Shown here: positions 23,185 through 42,267 of the stretch, piece after piece
Layout of the letters: every line of letters starts with the position of its first letter
Numbering within the stretch: position 1 is the first letter of the stretch
Assembly: GCA_030159075.1 (NCBI GenBank)
Contig: BROG01000075.1
Location: 586,001-650,000, forward strand
Reading direction: 5' to 3'
DNA: 64,000 nt
Source: Atrina japonica
Taxonomy: Eukaryota > Mollusca > Bivalvia > Pterioida > Pinnidae
Notes under the pieces: generated by a model
Told to the model about the DNA's origin: nothing
Database searches by the model: none
The model's input: the letters and a program-made list of their open reading frames with translations, nothing else
Position numbers and translations under genes: made by a program

Positions 23185-23640
23185 AAATTTAGAATGTCTG
23201 CACATGATTTATTAATTGAAAAAGGTAGATACAATAACACACCAAGGTTAGAAAGAATTTGTCATAATTGTAATTGTAACCAGGTAGAAGATGAGTATCA
23301 TTTCATTTTAGTTTTTCCTTTTTATACACAATTCAGAAGACAATACATTAAGAAGTACTATTGGCATAGACCTTCTATGTTCAAATTAATACAACTGTTA
23401 TCTGTTCACCATAAGAAGCAACTGTGTAATTTAGCAATCTTTTTGAAAAAAGCTTTGGGGGAAAGGTCGAGGCAAAATTAGTGTTCAGCCTCCAACTTAC
23501 TTACTTACACTCCACTTACAGTATTTAAATATTGATTGTAAATGTGATTTATGATATTTGTGTTTACATTATATTGTATATGTATTTATGCTGATAAGCC
23601 GGATGGCTTAAAGCTTAATAAACTATCAAACTTGGGTTAT
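23185..23640 (+). pseudogene. LINE C-terminus and 3' UTR
   Basis: The frame 23194-23481 (95 residues) begins SAHDLLIEKGRYNNTPR and contains ICHNCNCNQVEDEYHFILVFPFY cut short here to its key part: the cysteine/histidine motif CHNCNxNQxEDEYHF. This is a common LINE ORF2 C-terminus in molluscs. The non-coding tail ends in GCTTAATAAACTATC, resembling the LINE-like tail near 5990. The copy lacks the reverse transcriptase and is a 5'-truncated insertion. Confidence 0.8.
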
Positions 23641-25650
23641 ATTTCTATGGTAGAAAATCATTTTTCTATTTTCTAGGAAAAATTATCTGGAAAACGGGTA
23701 ATCTTTCATACTAATATGGGTCAATAGACCGTTTGTCATAATAGTATGCAAATTCAGAGAACTTCCTATTAAACGTTTTATCTTACACATATGACCTGGA
23801 ATCTAGATACCATGCAGTGTAAGATGCCAGATGTGAAAAGCAGCCTACAAGGAAGTGACGGCACTTGTAGTCGATACAAGAAAGGATTCCAACATCCGTA
23901 TCAACAATTAAATCCCAGGAGAAGAACTGAGACACAGTATCATTAAATTTTGTCAATGTTAATATTACGAAACCGAAAGGGATCTTGCCCGACATTCTGT
24001 TGAGGTCACATGATATGAGCACTAACTATTGCGACAAAACTGTAGGGAATGGAACAAACCGAAAAAGCGTAATAGGTATACATGATTTCTACGTAGAAAA
24101 ATGATCGAGACCGGATAGTTTATCTATGTGCTTGAGAACTAAGTCATAGGTATAACCATAATCTCTACGTTATTGTACACACATTTGTAAAACGATGGAT
24201 TCGACTCATCCAATTGTTTTGGTTACGAGTAAGTCAACCGTAGGCATGACTTAGCCAAAGAGGATACGAGTTGAGATGGGCACAAATAGAGATGGGTCGG
24301 AGGTTACCAACATTCCACAAAGACGTAAATACGTTGCCATACAGGTAGAAAACAAACAAAACACAAAATACAGAAAAAGAAGAGAGATAGAATTGATAAA
24401 GAAATTGTGCTGTATGTTGAGGAACAGAAATAGAGCGTCGGAATACTTTGAGGAAGGAAATGAAGCTGAAAACAAATTAATGATTTACCACCCTCCTTTG
24501 AATTTCCCCTGAAGCAACCTCAGTGTGTCAAGGCTATTTATATAACACTTCTGTTCAAACTGGTCGGAGAATACCAATACATTCTTTTGTTTTCATCTGT
24601 TTAACTTGAAAGTGATAAAGGTGTATGTATAGAAATACAATATATTTATTTAGAAAAATGAATAACTACAGTTTTAGATAAAATACTTACCATATAAAAC
24701 GTATATTCATGTTTGGTATGCTTTCCGTATCGATGTAACAGCAGTGAAAGACACACTGCGATTGCTAATTAGGGGTGTTGAAAGAAAAAAAACTTTGACC
24801 CACGATATGGCTGCCAAAGGGGAGTAAGTCTCTTTCTTTACTGCTTATGGAAGCCCATGTATACTTGAACTCTCAATATTACACGCAAAGCTTGTAAAAT
24901 TCAGTAAATATTGTTTTTGTAATGTAAAAGATTATCATTCCCTAACTAATAGAAATTATTTCAGTTTGGATCTGTGTACTCAGTGTTTCAAATCAAACAA
25001 AGTAAGATACGAAGTCTTGGAGTGTACGTACAGCATTAGTGTAAGACGGATTTGTAATATCGCATAAGTATAACTTTACTGTCGGTACTAATAGTATATT
25101 GGCCTTTTTGCAATTACCATGTATCACTAACTGACTTGTTGAGTTTCCTGTTCGTTAGATTGTGTTGAATCGTACATACTGACTGTGACCTTTACTTCCT
25201 ATCTTTTTTTTTTTATTTCAAGATGACATTATGGCGGATGTGATTGGTTGACATGGTGTACGGCATTTATTTACAGATGTTCTTAAAGGTTCGTGTTTAT
25301 ACAATGTTTCCTTTCTTGTATATTGTCCTTTTTGGTTAACACAATGGAATATGGATTGTATTCTAGTGTAATCCCATCAGATTTAACGAGAACAGCATCG
25401 TAGGGGAATATTTCAAATGATTGAACGTATAAATTTGCGAGTGAGTACATGTAACCGAGGTAGTGTACTACATTTCGAGTTGAACAAATTTTTATTGAGA
25501 TGTGTTTGTGTTCGTAGTACAAAAGGGGGTATTAATTCAACAGACTTCGATTGTGTAGGAAGGGTGAAAATCATGGAAATTACAATTCGTGGAATAAAAC
25601 CCCATTACAGTTGGGACACGTGTTCATGGAAATCTGAAAATCTGAATGGC
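23641..25650. other. Unassigned sequence, 2 kb
   Basis: Several short open frames exist on both strands (for instance 24251-24512, open on both), but none has a motif, splice context or repeat match that I recognise. Confidence 0.45.
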
Positions 25651-25654
25651 TGAA

Positions 25655-26655
25655 ATACCCCTCATCACAGTATCATTACTTTGACTACACTGATGCAACA
25701 TAGCTCCTTTATATTATACCCCTCATCACAGTATCATTACTTTGACTACACTGATGCAACATAGCTCCTTTATATTATACCCCTCATCACAGTATCATTA
25801 CTTTGACTACACTGATGCAACATGGCTCCTTTATATTATACCCCTCATCACAGTCTCATTACTTTGACTACACTGATGCAACATGGCTCCTTTATATTAT
25901 ACCCCTCATCACAGGATCATTACTTTGACTACACTGATGCAACATGGCTCCTTTATATTATACCCCTCATCACAGTATCATTACTTTTTGCAACTACACT
26001 GATGCAACATGGCTCCTGATGCAACATGGCTCCTTTATATTATACCCCTCATCACAGTCTCATTACTTTGACTACACTGATGCAACATGGCTCCTTTATA
26101 TTATACCCCTCATCACAGTCTCATTACTTTGACTACATTGATGCAACATGGCTCCTTTATATTATACCCCTCATCACAGGATCATTACTTTGACTACACT
26201 GATGCAACATAGCTCCTTTATATTATATTCCTCATCACAGGATCATTACTTTGACTACACTGATGCAACATGGCTCCTTTATATTATACCCCTCATCACA
26301 GTATCATTACTTTGACTACACTGATGCAACATGGCTCCTTTATATTATACCCCTCATCACAGGATCATTACTTTGACTACACTGATGCAACATGGCTCCT
26401 TTATATTATACCCCTCATCACAGGATCATTACTTTGACTACACTGATGCAACATAGCTCCTTTATATTATACCCCTCATCACAGGATCATTACTTTGACT
26501 ACACTGATGCAACATAGCTCCTTTATATTATACCCCTCATCACCGTATCATTACTTTGACTACACTGATGCAACATAGCTCCTTTATATTATACCCCTCA
26601 TCACAGTATCATTACTTTGGCTACACTGATGCAACATAGCTCCTTTATATTCTAC
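25655..26655. repeat. 61-bp satellite, about 16 copies
   Basis: Units contain CCCCTCATCACAGTATCATT, TTGACTACACTGATGCAACA and GCTCCTTTATATTATA at an exact 61-bp spacing (for example 25681 and 25742). Units are over 95 percent alike. One partial duplication occurs near 26000. Because 61 is not a multiple of three, the open frames across it are chance. Confidence 0.97.
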
Positions 26656-26883
26656 ATTGAATTAGACGGAAAAAAGAATTTCCATTTCAATCAGGAAAAT
26701 GGTCATCTTTTTTCAGCAATTCTTTAGAAAATATTCCTGTGATACATTGGTCTATATAATATCTGATTTATTGCCGATAATTGCACAATAGGTTCCATAG
26801 CTTAAAACTTTCTGCCATATTTACACATATTCGACGGATTAATAACAAGCTTGATGGTAGTGTAACATATCAATATCAGTGTT

Positions 26884-34935
<8,052 letters not shown>

Positions 34936-35842
34936 AAAGAAATATAAAACTCTTGACATACGGGTATGACACCCCTTTATACCTTTGTCCTGATTCGCAG
35001 AAACATAACCATTATCAATGACATGTACATAATTTCAGTTATATATTTGAAATTGATTATCTGTTACTGTTACTGTTTTTATAACTGACTTGTTTATGAA
35101 ATCTTTTATATATATTAATCTGTCTCAGATGAATGTTGAGAATCACCGAATAAGATTGTGTATCCGTCCATTCTATAGCGGTCAAGATAGAACAAATATG
35201 ATAATGATAGCCATCATACATGTTGGTAAATGACACGCTCTCGGACACTTAAGTGCAACCATATGTACAAAATATAGGTACATCTTCATCTATTCTCATG
35301 ACAATAATGTCAATACTAGGTTCACATTTTCATACTTTGGGAATACAACCATGACATAATTATATATCTTGTAATATGAAACAAGTAATTATCATTGTAA
35401 GTTGACATGTCCGTCAAAGATGTGAAATTTATCTAATGATATTGATAGTCAGATTTAGATTTAAATTTCCAAGTCAGTCTGAGATTATTTTACAATTAGC
35501 TGATAAAGATTTTCAGGTATGTTATCTATATAATACCATATGGTATACTTGGTCAGAAAGAGGTAATTTGTAATGTTTGAATGATAAACAAATCATACAG
35601 CACGATAAGTGGGTGTCTTAAAATTGCCATAAAATGAATTAATGCATTATTGCCGAAATACCTTTGTAGAATTAGTTCGTAAACATGATGTTGCAATGGG
35701 ACGATTGGTACAATGTAACAGTAACTATCCAGTGCTCACATGGTAAAGCAATCATGTAACCATAGAGTATATGTAATTAAAATGTATATATGTAATCGAA
35801 AACAAAACAATTTATTGTAGTTGAGAAATACTCAAAATATGA
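34936..35842. other. Downstream region of the EGF-like gene
   Basis: Probably 3' UTR at first, then intergenic DNA. I found no AATAAA; ATTAAA occurs near 35777. No other feature recognised. Confidence 0.4.
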
Positions 35843-35995
35843 TTGTGAACACGAACTAAACAGTATTGTGAACGCCCACTAAACAGTATTATGAACACAA
35901 ACTAAACAGTATTGTGAACACGAACTAAACAGTATTGTGAACACGAACTAAACAGTATAATGACGCTAACTAAACAGTATTGTGAACATACTATA
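35843..35995. repeat. 23-bp tandem array, six copies
   Basis: AAACAGTATTGTGAACAC recurs at 35858, 35881, 35904, 35927, 35950 and 35972, giving a 23-bp period (once 22). Confidence 0.9.
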
Positions 35996-36178
35996 TACAA
36001 GGTAGCCATTGTTGTTGCCTCGAAACTGTTTAGTTACCATGTGGCAAAGCTGCGAAAGAACATGTTGATGTGAGAATCTGAGTCGCCAACATCAATGACC
36101 CATAGATTATAATTAAATAAGTCATCGTAGAAAAACAACATTTCAAAAAGTGTCATACCAATGGTGTTAAAATTATTT

Positions 36179-36279
36179 AGTTCGACAGTAATCACAGTTG
36201 TTATAACAAAAAAAAAAACAAAAAAAAAACCAAAAAAAAAAAACAAAAAAACCAAAACCAAAATATCGTTAAAATGCTA
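36179..36279. repeat. Duplicated A/C-rich flank, copy 1
   Basis: Starts AGTTCGACAGTAATCACAG, passes through A/C-only runs and ends ATCGTTAAAATGCTA. Repeated at 37794-37894. Confidence 0.9.
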
Positions 36280-36335
36280 CGATGTAAAAAAAACAATATA
36301 CAATGCAAAAGTGAAACCTTTAAAGCTTGACTGTA

Positions 36336-37780
36336 CGGTGGTTTGTGTTGGGGGTTATTTTTGGGTTTGGTTGGTTTTATTTTCGTTCTTTTTTGGGGTC
36401 CTTGTTTACTTGGTGTAGTGTTTTTGGTGTGGTGTTTTTTTTTGTTGGTTGTGGTTTTGTTTGGGGTTTGGGTTTTAGGTTTTTTTTGGTTTTTTTTGTT
36501 GTTCTTTTGTTTTGTTTTTGTTTGTTGTGCTGTGGGGTGGTTTGTTTTTTTGCTTACTCTTCTTTTTTGGGTTTTTTTGGGAGGGTTTTTAGTGGTTTTT
36601 GTGGGGTTTTTTTTTTTGGGTTTTGTTTTTTTGGGGTTTTTCTTTTGTTTGGTGTTTGTTTTTATGGTTTTTTTCTTTTGTTTGTTTTTTTTCCTTCTTT
36701 GGTTTGTGTTGCGTCGGTGATAGTTTTGGGGGGTTTTGCTGGGTTTTTGGTGGTGTGGGGGGGGTTTTGTGGGGGTTCTTTTGTTTTTTACTTCGGTATT
36801 TGTTGGTTTTGTTCGTGGTTGTAGTTAATTGTCTTGTTTTGGTTGTTTTGTTTTGGGGGGTTTTTTGTTTGGGTTTTCTGGTGTTCTTTAGAGTTTATTT
36901 GGGTTATATGGTTTTTGTTTTTTGTTGTTTGGTGTTTTTTTTGTGTTTGTTGGTTGTTAGTTTTTTGGGTGGGGGTTTTCGGGATGAGGATGTACTGGAG
37001 TTTCATTGTGTTTTTTTCTTAGGTCTGTTTTATCGGGTCGTTTCGATGGGTTAGGCTTTTTTTTTGTTTTTTTTCTGTTGTGTTTGGGGTGTGGATGTTT
37101 TTTTTTTTTTTTTTGTTTCTGTTATTTTTTTATGAGTTTTTTTTTTTATGGTTATTGTATTTTTGTGGGGTTTTCCTTTTTTTTTTGGGTCTGGGTTTGG
37201 GTTTTTTTTTTGGTTTTTTTGTGTATTTTGTGGAGTGGTTGCGTGGGGTCTTGTTTTTTGTTAGGGTGTATGTTGGGTTTTTTTTGTTTTTTTTGTTATT
37301 GTTTTGTTGTGTTGTTTGGGTTTTTTTGTTGGTTTTTGTTGGGGGTTTTGGTTGTTCATTTTTTTGTTTTATTTTGGGGTTTTGTGTTGGTTGGGTTTTT
37401 TTTTTTGAGTTCTGTCTTAGGGGTGGTGTTTTTTTTTTTGGTTTTTTTTTGGGGTTTGGTTTGGTGTTTTTGGTTGGGGGGGTTTTGTTTTTGGTTTTGT
37501 TTTTTTAGGCGGGGGGGGGTTGTTCTTTGGTTTTGTTTTGTGGTGTTTTTTGGGGGGTTTTTATTTTGGGGGAGGTTTTTGGTGTGGTTTTTTTTTTGTC
37601 TTTCCGTTTTTGGCGTTTTGTTGTTTGTTTTGGGTTGGGGTTTGGGGTTTTTTGGTGTGGGATGTTGGTTTTTTTTGGTTTGGGTTTGTGTGTTTGTTTT
37701 TGTTTTGTTTGGTTTGTTTGGTGATAGTTTTGTTTCTGTTTTAGTTTGCGGTGAGGTTTTTTGTTTCTTTTTTACGTTGT
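36336..37780. other. 1.4-kb tract made almost only of G and T
   Basis: Nearly every base on the plus strand is G or T with only scattered C and A, over about 1445 bp. There is no fixed period. The long open frames (for example 37006-37782) code almost only F, G, V, L, W and C and are by-products of composition. The bounds are sharp: it starts after AAAGCTTGACTGTA and ends near TACGTTGTAGATGTTG. It may be real keto-rich DNA able to form G-quadruplexes, or a sequencing or assembly artefact. Confidence 0.85.
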
Positions 37781-37793
37781 AGATGTTGACAAT

Positions 37794-37894
37794 AGTTCGA
37801 CAGTAATCACAGTTGTTATAACAAAAAAAAAATAAAAAAAAAAACCAAAAAAAAAAAACAAAAAAAACAAAACCAAAATATCGTTAAAATGCTA
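37794..37894. repeat. Duplicated A/C-rich flank, copy 2
   Basis: Near-identical to 36179-36279, and followed by a 47-bp G/T run, then the second repeated block (GAAACCTTTAAAGCTTGAC at 37942-37964; first copy 36313-36335). Confidence 0.9.
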
Positions 37895-37964
37895 TTTTGT
37901 GGTCTGTGGGTTTTGGTGAGGTTTGGGGGGGGTCGTTTTTAGAAACCTTTAAAGCTTGACTGTA

Positions 37965-38170
37965 TATGTTTTTTGTGTTGTTTGTCTTTTTTTTTTTTTT
38001 TGGTTTTTTTTGTTTTTTGTGGGTTTGGTTTTGGTTTTTTTGTTCTGTGTTTTTTTTTTTGGGGTGGGGGGTGGTTTGTGTTTGTGTTTCTTTTTTGGTT
38101 TGGGTTGGTTTTTTGGTTTGTTTTTGTTTGGGGTTTTTTTTGGGGGGTGGTTGTGTTGTTAGAGTTTTTT
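37965..38170. other. Second G/T-only tract, 200 bp
   Basis: Same composition as 36336-37780 and again begins right after the AAAGCTTGACTGTA block. Confidence 0.85.
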
Positions 38171-38654
38171 TTACCTTTTTTCAACCTAACCTATATGATC
38201 AGGACATTTTCCTAGATTGTTGTATATATAAATTGATCTCGGATCAATATCTTTTCTTTTATCACACTGAATATGTAACTATCTGATTGACTTCACTTAA
38301 TATGTCAATAAAATTTATTTTATACTTTGGTATCTGAGATTATTTATATTTCAATTTCCATATCACGACTTCCCTTTCCTAAGTTGTAATATCCTGTCTT
38401 TTCCTGTCTATTGCATTTTAATTTCACAACTTTTGAAACGTTATCCCACCTCTTTGAATGTTTCTGAAAGCCAAACAACTCGCCAATAAACTACACGCAC
38501 AGAGATATGTTGAACGCTTGAAATCGTCACTAAGGAAATTTTATGATTGAAACGGGGATCTTGTTAAACAATGTGAAGTCCACCTTTCAAAGAATATTAG
38601 ATAGTATTATGGAACACGATCATATACAGTAGTGACTCCCTTACACCAATCATA
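38171..38654. other. Unassigned sequence
   Basis: Normal base composition resumes. TATACTTTGGTATCTGA at about 38322 matches the very end of the Penelope-like tails, but the rest of the tail is not recognisable. Confidence 0.4.
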
Positions 38655-38743
38655 TCTTAAACTAACTGATGACATCGTGACCGAACTCGAGAGGTTTCCA
38701 TGTAACATTTGGGATGGATGTGACATGCTAAAAGAGGACGCTG
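38655..38743 (+). mobile_element. Left half of a repeat split by the Gypsy insertion
   Basis: CCATGTAACATTTGGGATG and CATGCTAAAAGAGGACGCTG continue at 48068 beyond the LTR element. Together they form one Penelope-like tail of the 33855 subfamily. Confidence 0.65.
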
Positions 38744-39449
38744 TGTAACCCTCTCTTCTTATTACAAGTATCAATAAGTCAGTCGTGATCGTATAGATTT
38801 TATTTAGAGTTGCAGCATTGGTAACAAGTTACAGAGAGTATAATTGCGTCCTCTCTCACTCCCCAGTCTGGTCTCTCTCCGGTCTGAAGTGCTTTTGAAA
38901 CCTTGATGTTTATATAGGATTATTAATTTAAACCAACGTAAAACACCAAAGTTCCAGAAACTTCTATACATATTTGTAAACATACAATTGGAAGAATACT
39001 GGCGCTAATCTCATTCAAATCTGTCACAATCCAACCTTTAGTAACCTTTCTACCCCATCACTTTTAGTGCGATTTTAGTACTTTATATTATTTAACATTA
39101 CAATCAAAACTTGTTTACTAAAGCTGATGATGACAGATATTTGACCTTTTAACTTGCAGCTGCAATTGCTGCTGTAATTTGTGAAGGTGTTGACAACTTG
39201 TTTATCCAAAACAGTATATTTAGATATTAATGCTGATTACAATTTAGAATTTGGAATTTCTATTATGTATTTTCATAATCATGCCTAAATGACTGTGTAT
39301 AGCCGAATTACAAAATCACTTAATTTAGCTGCCCGTATTTTCCCAAATATATGTATGTGCACATTATTTATTAATCCAAGGCACACCAATTGTATTATGC
39401 ATTTAATTTCATAAAAGTATTATCTCCCGTACCTCATATTGTTACAAAC
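38744..39449 (-). repeat. 3' LTR (706 bp)
   Basis: Ends are TGTAAC...GTTACA. Relative to the other LTR it has extra short segments near 38878 (a CTCTCCGGTCTG duplication), near 39210 and near 39265. Next to it, at 39450-39466, the minus strand is purine-rich (AGAGGATAGGGACG), a candidate polypurine tract for plus-strand priming. Confidence 0.93.
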
Positions 39450-40253
39450 GTCCCTATCCTCTGAAATTTTTACTAAATTGTAAAAATTTCATTTATAGAT
39501 ACTTTTTTATATTAATTATAATTTCCCCTTAAAACTTTATAAATTTCCCCATTGGTGTGACTTGAATTACATAACATTTAAATCATAAAATTTCAATCAT
39601 TCAATAATCATTTCTCAATAATTTGTGACCTGAATATAGAATCAATTTACTTCTTACTAAATCATGATCTGAATTAGTGACATAACATTTCAATTAATCA
39701 CCTTCCTATCAATTAAATCGTGACTTGGATAAGATCATTCAAGTAATCTTAAATAAATCGTAACCTGGATAAAATAGTCTTAATAAATCATGACCAGGAT
39801 TCTTATCATTATTCTTGACTCAAATATAATCATACATATTAAATCGTGACTTAGATATACATATACACATTGTGACCTGGATATATATTATCATCAACAA
39901 GTATAGTGATCTGGATACATGTACATAAAATTATATAATGTCTACAATTATAGTTCATCTTCATATCAAAGTTCATAATACATAGTTCAAAACAACTTGG
40001 ATCCATATACACGGAATATCCTCCGCCTTGTTACTACACACGGAAAGTCCTCCGTCACGGAAAATCCTGCGCATTAATCTGTTCCCCAAAGAAAATGTCC
40101 TTCTTTGAATAAAATCTTTTCCGACTCCTCCTGGATTATTTTGTTTATCTCTTATATATATATTCACATTTCACTGTGATTATTACTTGTATCACTTGTA
40201 TATTAATTTTCACTATTTCAATTCTCCAGAGGGTCGAAATTTTTCTGTTTCTT
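39450..40253 (-). other. Gypsy 3' non-coding region with degenerate repeats
   Basis: 800 bp between env and LTR. From about 39555 to 39915 the phrase GTGACCTGGATA or a variant recurs around nine times at uneven spacing. The 64-residue minus frame at 39973-40167 has no recognised motif. Confidence 0.6.
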
Positions 40254-41126
40254 TTAATTACTGGTATATCGAAAACTAGCTCCAACAGTTTTGTTGATTG
40301 GGTTTCTCGATTGAAACCAATTGGTCTCACCCATTTCGATATTTTCCATCGACGATCTCCCATCGGCTAGTTTCCTTTGAATTACATCATCTGTTTCCTC
40401 CTTTTGATTCTGATACGGATTCTGGTATAATTGGTTCTGGTATAATTTGTTTTCTGTATTGTCATTTTCTTCATTGTTGCCATTTTCAAATGTTTCACAT
40501 GATTTCAAGTCTGGATACAGTTTTTCAAATTTGTTCTTTTTATCTGTTTCTATTGTTTGTGTTTCGCTACTGGTTTCTTTGCTGTGATCTTTGCTGTTAT
40601 CTTTGCTGCTACTGGTTTGATTGTTTTCAGTTATTAAGTCCATGTTATATTTGTCCTTAAAGTACATTTTGCATAGTTTTATGTCTGGATATGCGTGTGG
40701 TTTTTGTCCGGTTCGAATGTCCTGGTTTTCATTATATATGCTTGCTGTTTTTATTGCTCGTTGACTGACACGATCTTGTATGTAATTAATAATGTCATTA
40801 TCTGTAGTCCTTGGTTGACTGTCTGATTCTGTTTCACTGTGTTTCTGGTGTGGTTGAAGGTTCTGGCCCATTGGAAGTCTTGGAATATTCAGAAGACTCA
40901 ACTCCTCTCTTCCCCTATCACTTGACCATTTGTTATCTTTATTTTTCCTTTTGAGACAAGGTCCGAAACACCTACACCTACATTTATTTCTAATTCTTTT
41001 CCTACATTTAAACATTATAATCATTAAAACTGGCATTATGGGTATCAAAAAGTATGTTCCGTATTTATACCAAAAACTGTCTTCTAACATTGGTTGCATC
41101 TCTTCTAGTTTTAATTCATTTATCAA
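40254..41126 (-). CDS. Env-like C-terminal part with membrane anchor
   Basis: 290 residues from the first Met, but the frame is open upstream to about 41285. A single hydrophobic segment (residues 22-39, YFLIPIMPVLMIIMF) is followed by a basic, cysteine-rich stretch (KCRCRCFGPCLKRK) and a long polar cytoplasmic-type tail. This is the expected layout for the end of an F-type envelope fusion protein: ectodomain, anchor, tail. The frame differs from the preceding env segment (41275-41985), so the gene is broken near 41280. Identification as env rests on position after pol and on topology. Confidence 0.65.
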   Translation of the reverse strand: MINELKLEEMQPMLEDSFWYKYGTYFLIPIMPVLMIIMFKCRKRIRNKCRCRCFGPCLKRKNKDNKWSSDRGREELSLLNIPRLPMGQNLQPHQKHSETESDSQPRTTDNDIINYIQDRVSQRAIKTASIYNENQDIRTGQKPHAYPDIKLCKMYFKDKYNMDLITENNQTSSSKDNSKDHSKETSSETQTIETDKKNKFEKLYPDLKSCETFENGNNEENDNTENKLYQNQLYQNPYQNQKEETDDVIQRKLADGRSSMENIEMGETNWFQSRNPINKTVGASFRYTSN

Positions 41127-41274
41127 ATTATCTAAGTTAATTTCCTTTATCGGTTTTAATGTCTTAGGGATTTTAATCTTATCATGTTGTGGAAAACTTT
41201 GTTTATATCTCCAAAATAATCCTAACTTTTCTTGCTTATACCTATCAACTAATGTCTTTAATGGATCACTAAAG

Positions 41275-41985
41275 TCAAAAAATGTAAGGTGTTAAAGTCA
41301 TATCCCCGTTAGAAGCCTGACAATTTTGTTCCAAATATAAGATATCTAAAGGTGGCAATGTTTTCCTGATCATTGATTTCTTATCACACATGACCATAAA
41401 ATTGTTTGATCTTTTTGAAATGATTAACCAATTCCCTTCTGAAATGTACTGTCCCCTAGGTAGAATGGCATTATTAATCAATATGGTTTTACAATTTTGT
41501 TCAATTTCTGATCGTATTTCCAGAAGTATAGAAATCACACAAGTTTGTCTGTTTGAGAGAGTGTAGATAGGACTGTCAAAAGAACAATATCTAATTGAAG
41601 GATTCGAACATTTTCCTAACTCTTGTTGAGTCAAAAGTGCGAATTGTGTTTTCTCTTTGTTTACCGCTAGGGCGTCAGATTCTAGGTCATATTTGGCGAG
41701 TACCGAGGGTTCTTTTATATGTGGTATTGCTAAGTTATGCAACTTATAAATTTCTAAGACATTTGTAGTGTCAACCAAAGGTACTGACACAATAACTACA
41801 ATGTGTTCATCTTTGAAATATGTAGCACAAGTCAATGTTTTGTATAGGTCCCAAATATCTTTTTCAGGGTCAAAAGGCAAAGCAAAACGCGGATTCAAAT
41901 CATTTTTGATTGATAAAAGTAATTGCCGAAACTGTAAAGGTTGTATGACAGAAGGCGCAAGATGTCCCAATGATAACATATTCAA
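41275..41985 (-). CDS. Env-like ectodomain fragment (F-type fusion protein-like)
   Basis: 236 residues. It has the pattern LxxGHLAPSVIQPLQFRQLL, and later VSVPLVDTTNVLEIYKLHNL followed by AIP. These resemble the conserved core of baculovirus-F-like and insect Gypsy envelope proteins, which mediate membrane fusion. Cysteines occur in the second half. The signal peptide, cleavage site and fusion-peptide region expected upstream are absent: the segment starts only about 24 nt after the pol stop, which points to an internal deletion. The frame is lost near 41280, before the membrane anchor. Confidence 0.65.
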   Translation of the reverse strand: MNMLSLGHLAPSVIQPLQFRQLLLSIKNDLNPRFALPFDPEKDIWDLYKTLTCATYFKDEHIVVIVSVPLVDTTNVLEIYKLHNLAIPHIKEPSVLAKYDLESDALAVNKEKTQFALLTQQELGKCSNPSIRYCSFDSPIYTLSNRQTCVISILLEIRSEIEQNCKTILINNAILPRGQYISEGNWLIISKRSNNFMVMCDKKSMIRKTLPPLDILYLEQNCQASNGDMTLTPYIF

Positions 41986-42009
41986 TTGAATTTCGAGATG
42001 TTGAATTTT

Positions 42010-42267
42010 TTATTTCTTTTGTCTTTTCTTAGCTTCTTCTAAGTTTTTGTGTACTAACGTAAAAGCTTTATGTTGCTGCTGTAGTGCTATTTTATATTGG
42101 TCTTCCCCATTGTACTTCCTTCTAGGTTTAAGAATTGTATCTAATGGTAATACTACATCCCTATTGTATAGTAAGTAAAAGGGTGAAAACTTAGTCGATT
42201 CATTTGAATGAAATCTAATTGCTGCTAAAGTTTGATTTAAATACAAGTCCCAAGTTTTGGACATCAT
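42010..42267 (-). CDS. Gypsy integrase C-terminal part (frameshifted from core)
   Basis: 85 residues: TWDLYLNQTLAAIRFHSNES, FSPFYLLYNRDVVLPLD, and a basic end EEAKKRQKK. This is the region after the integrase catalytic core, including the typical SPFxLLYxR motif. It overlaps the integrase frame by about 50 nt in another phase; the frame changes near 42255 in an A-run. Confidence 0.85.
   Translation of the reverse strand: MMSKTWDLYLNQTLAAIRFHSNESTKFSPFYLLYNRDVVLPLDTILKPRRKYNGEDQYKIALQQQHKAFTLVHKNLEEAKKRQKK

Noticed and set aside
24251..24512. Overlapping open frames of 74 and 78 residues on both strands
   Set aside because: No motif, splice context or repeat support, and both strands are equally open.
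25822..26132. Open frames with repeated MAPLYYTPHHS
   Set aside because: Created by the 61-bp satellite; the frame shifts with each unit.
36327..37782. Several long plus-strand open frames, up to 258 residues, rich in F, G, V, L and W
   Set aside because: They overlap in all three frames of the G/T-only tract and reflect composition (few A, hence few stops), not a protein.
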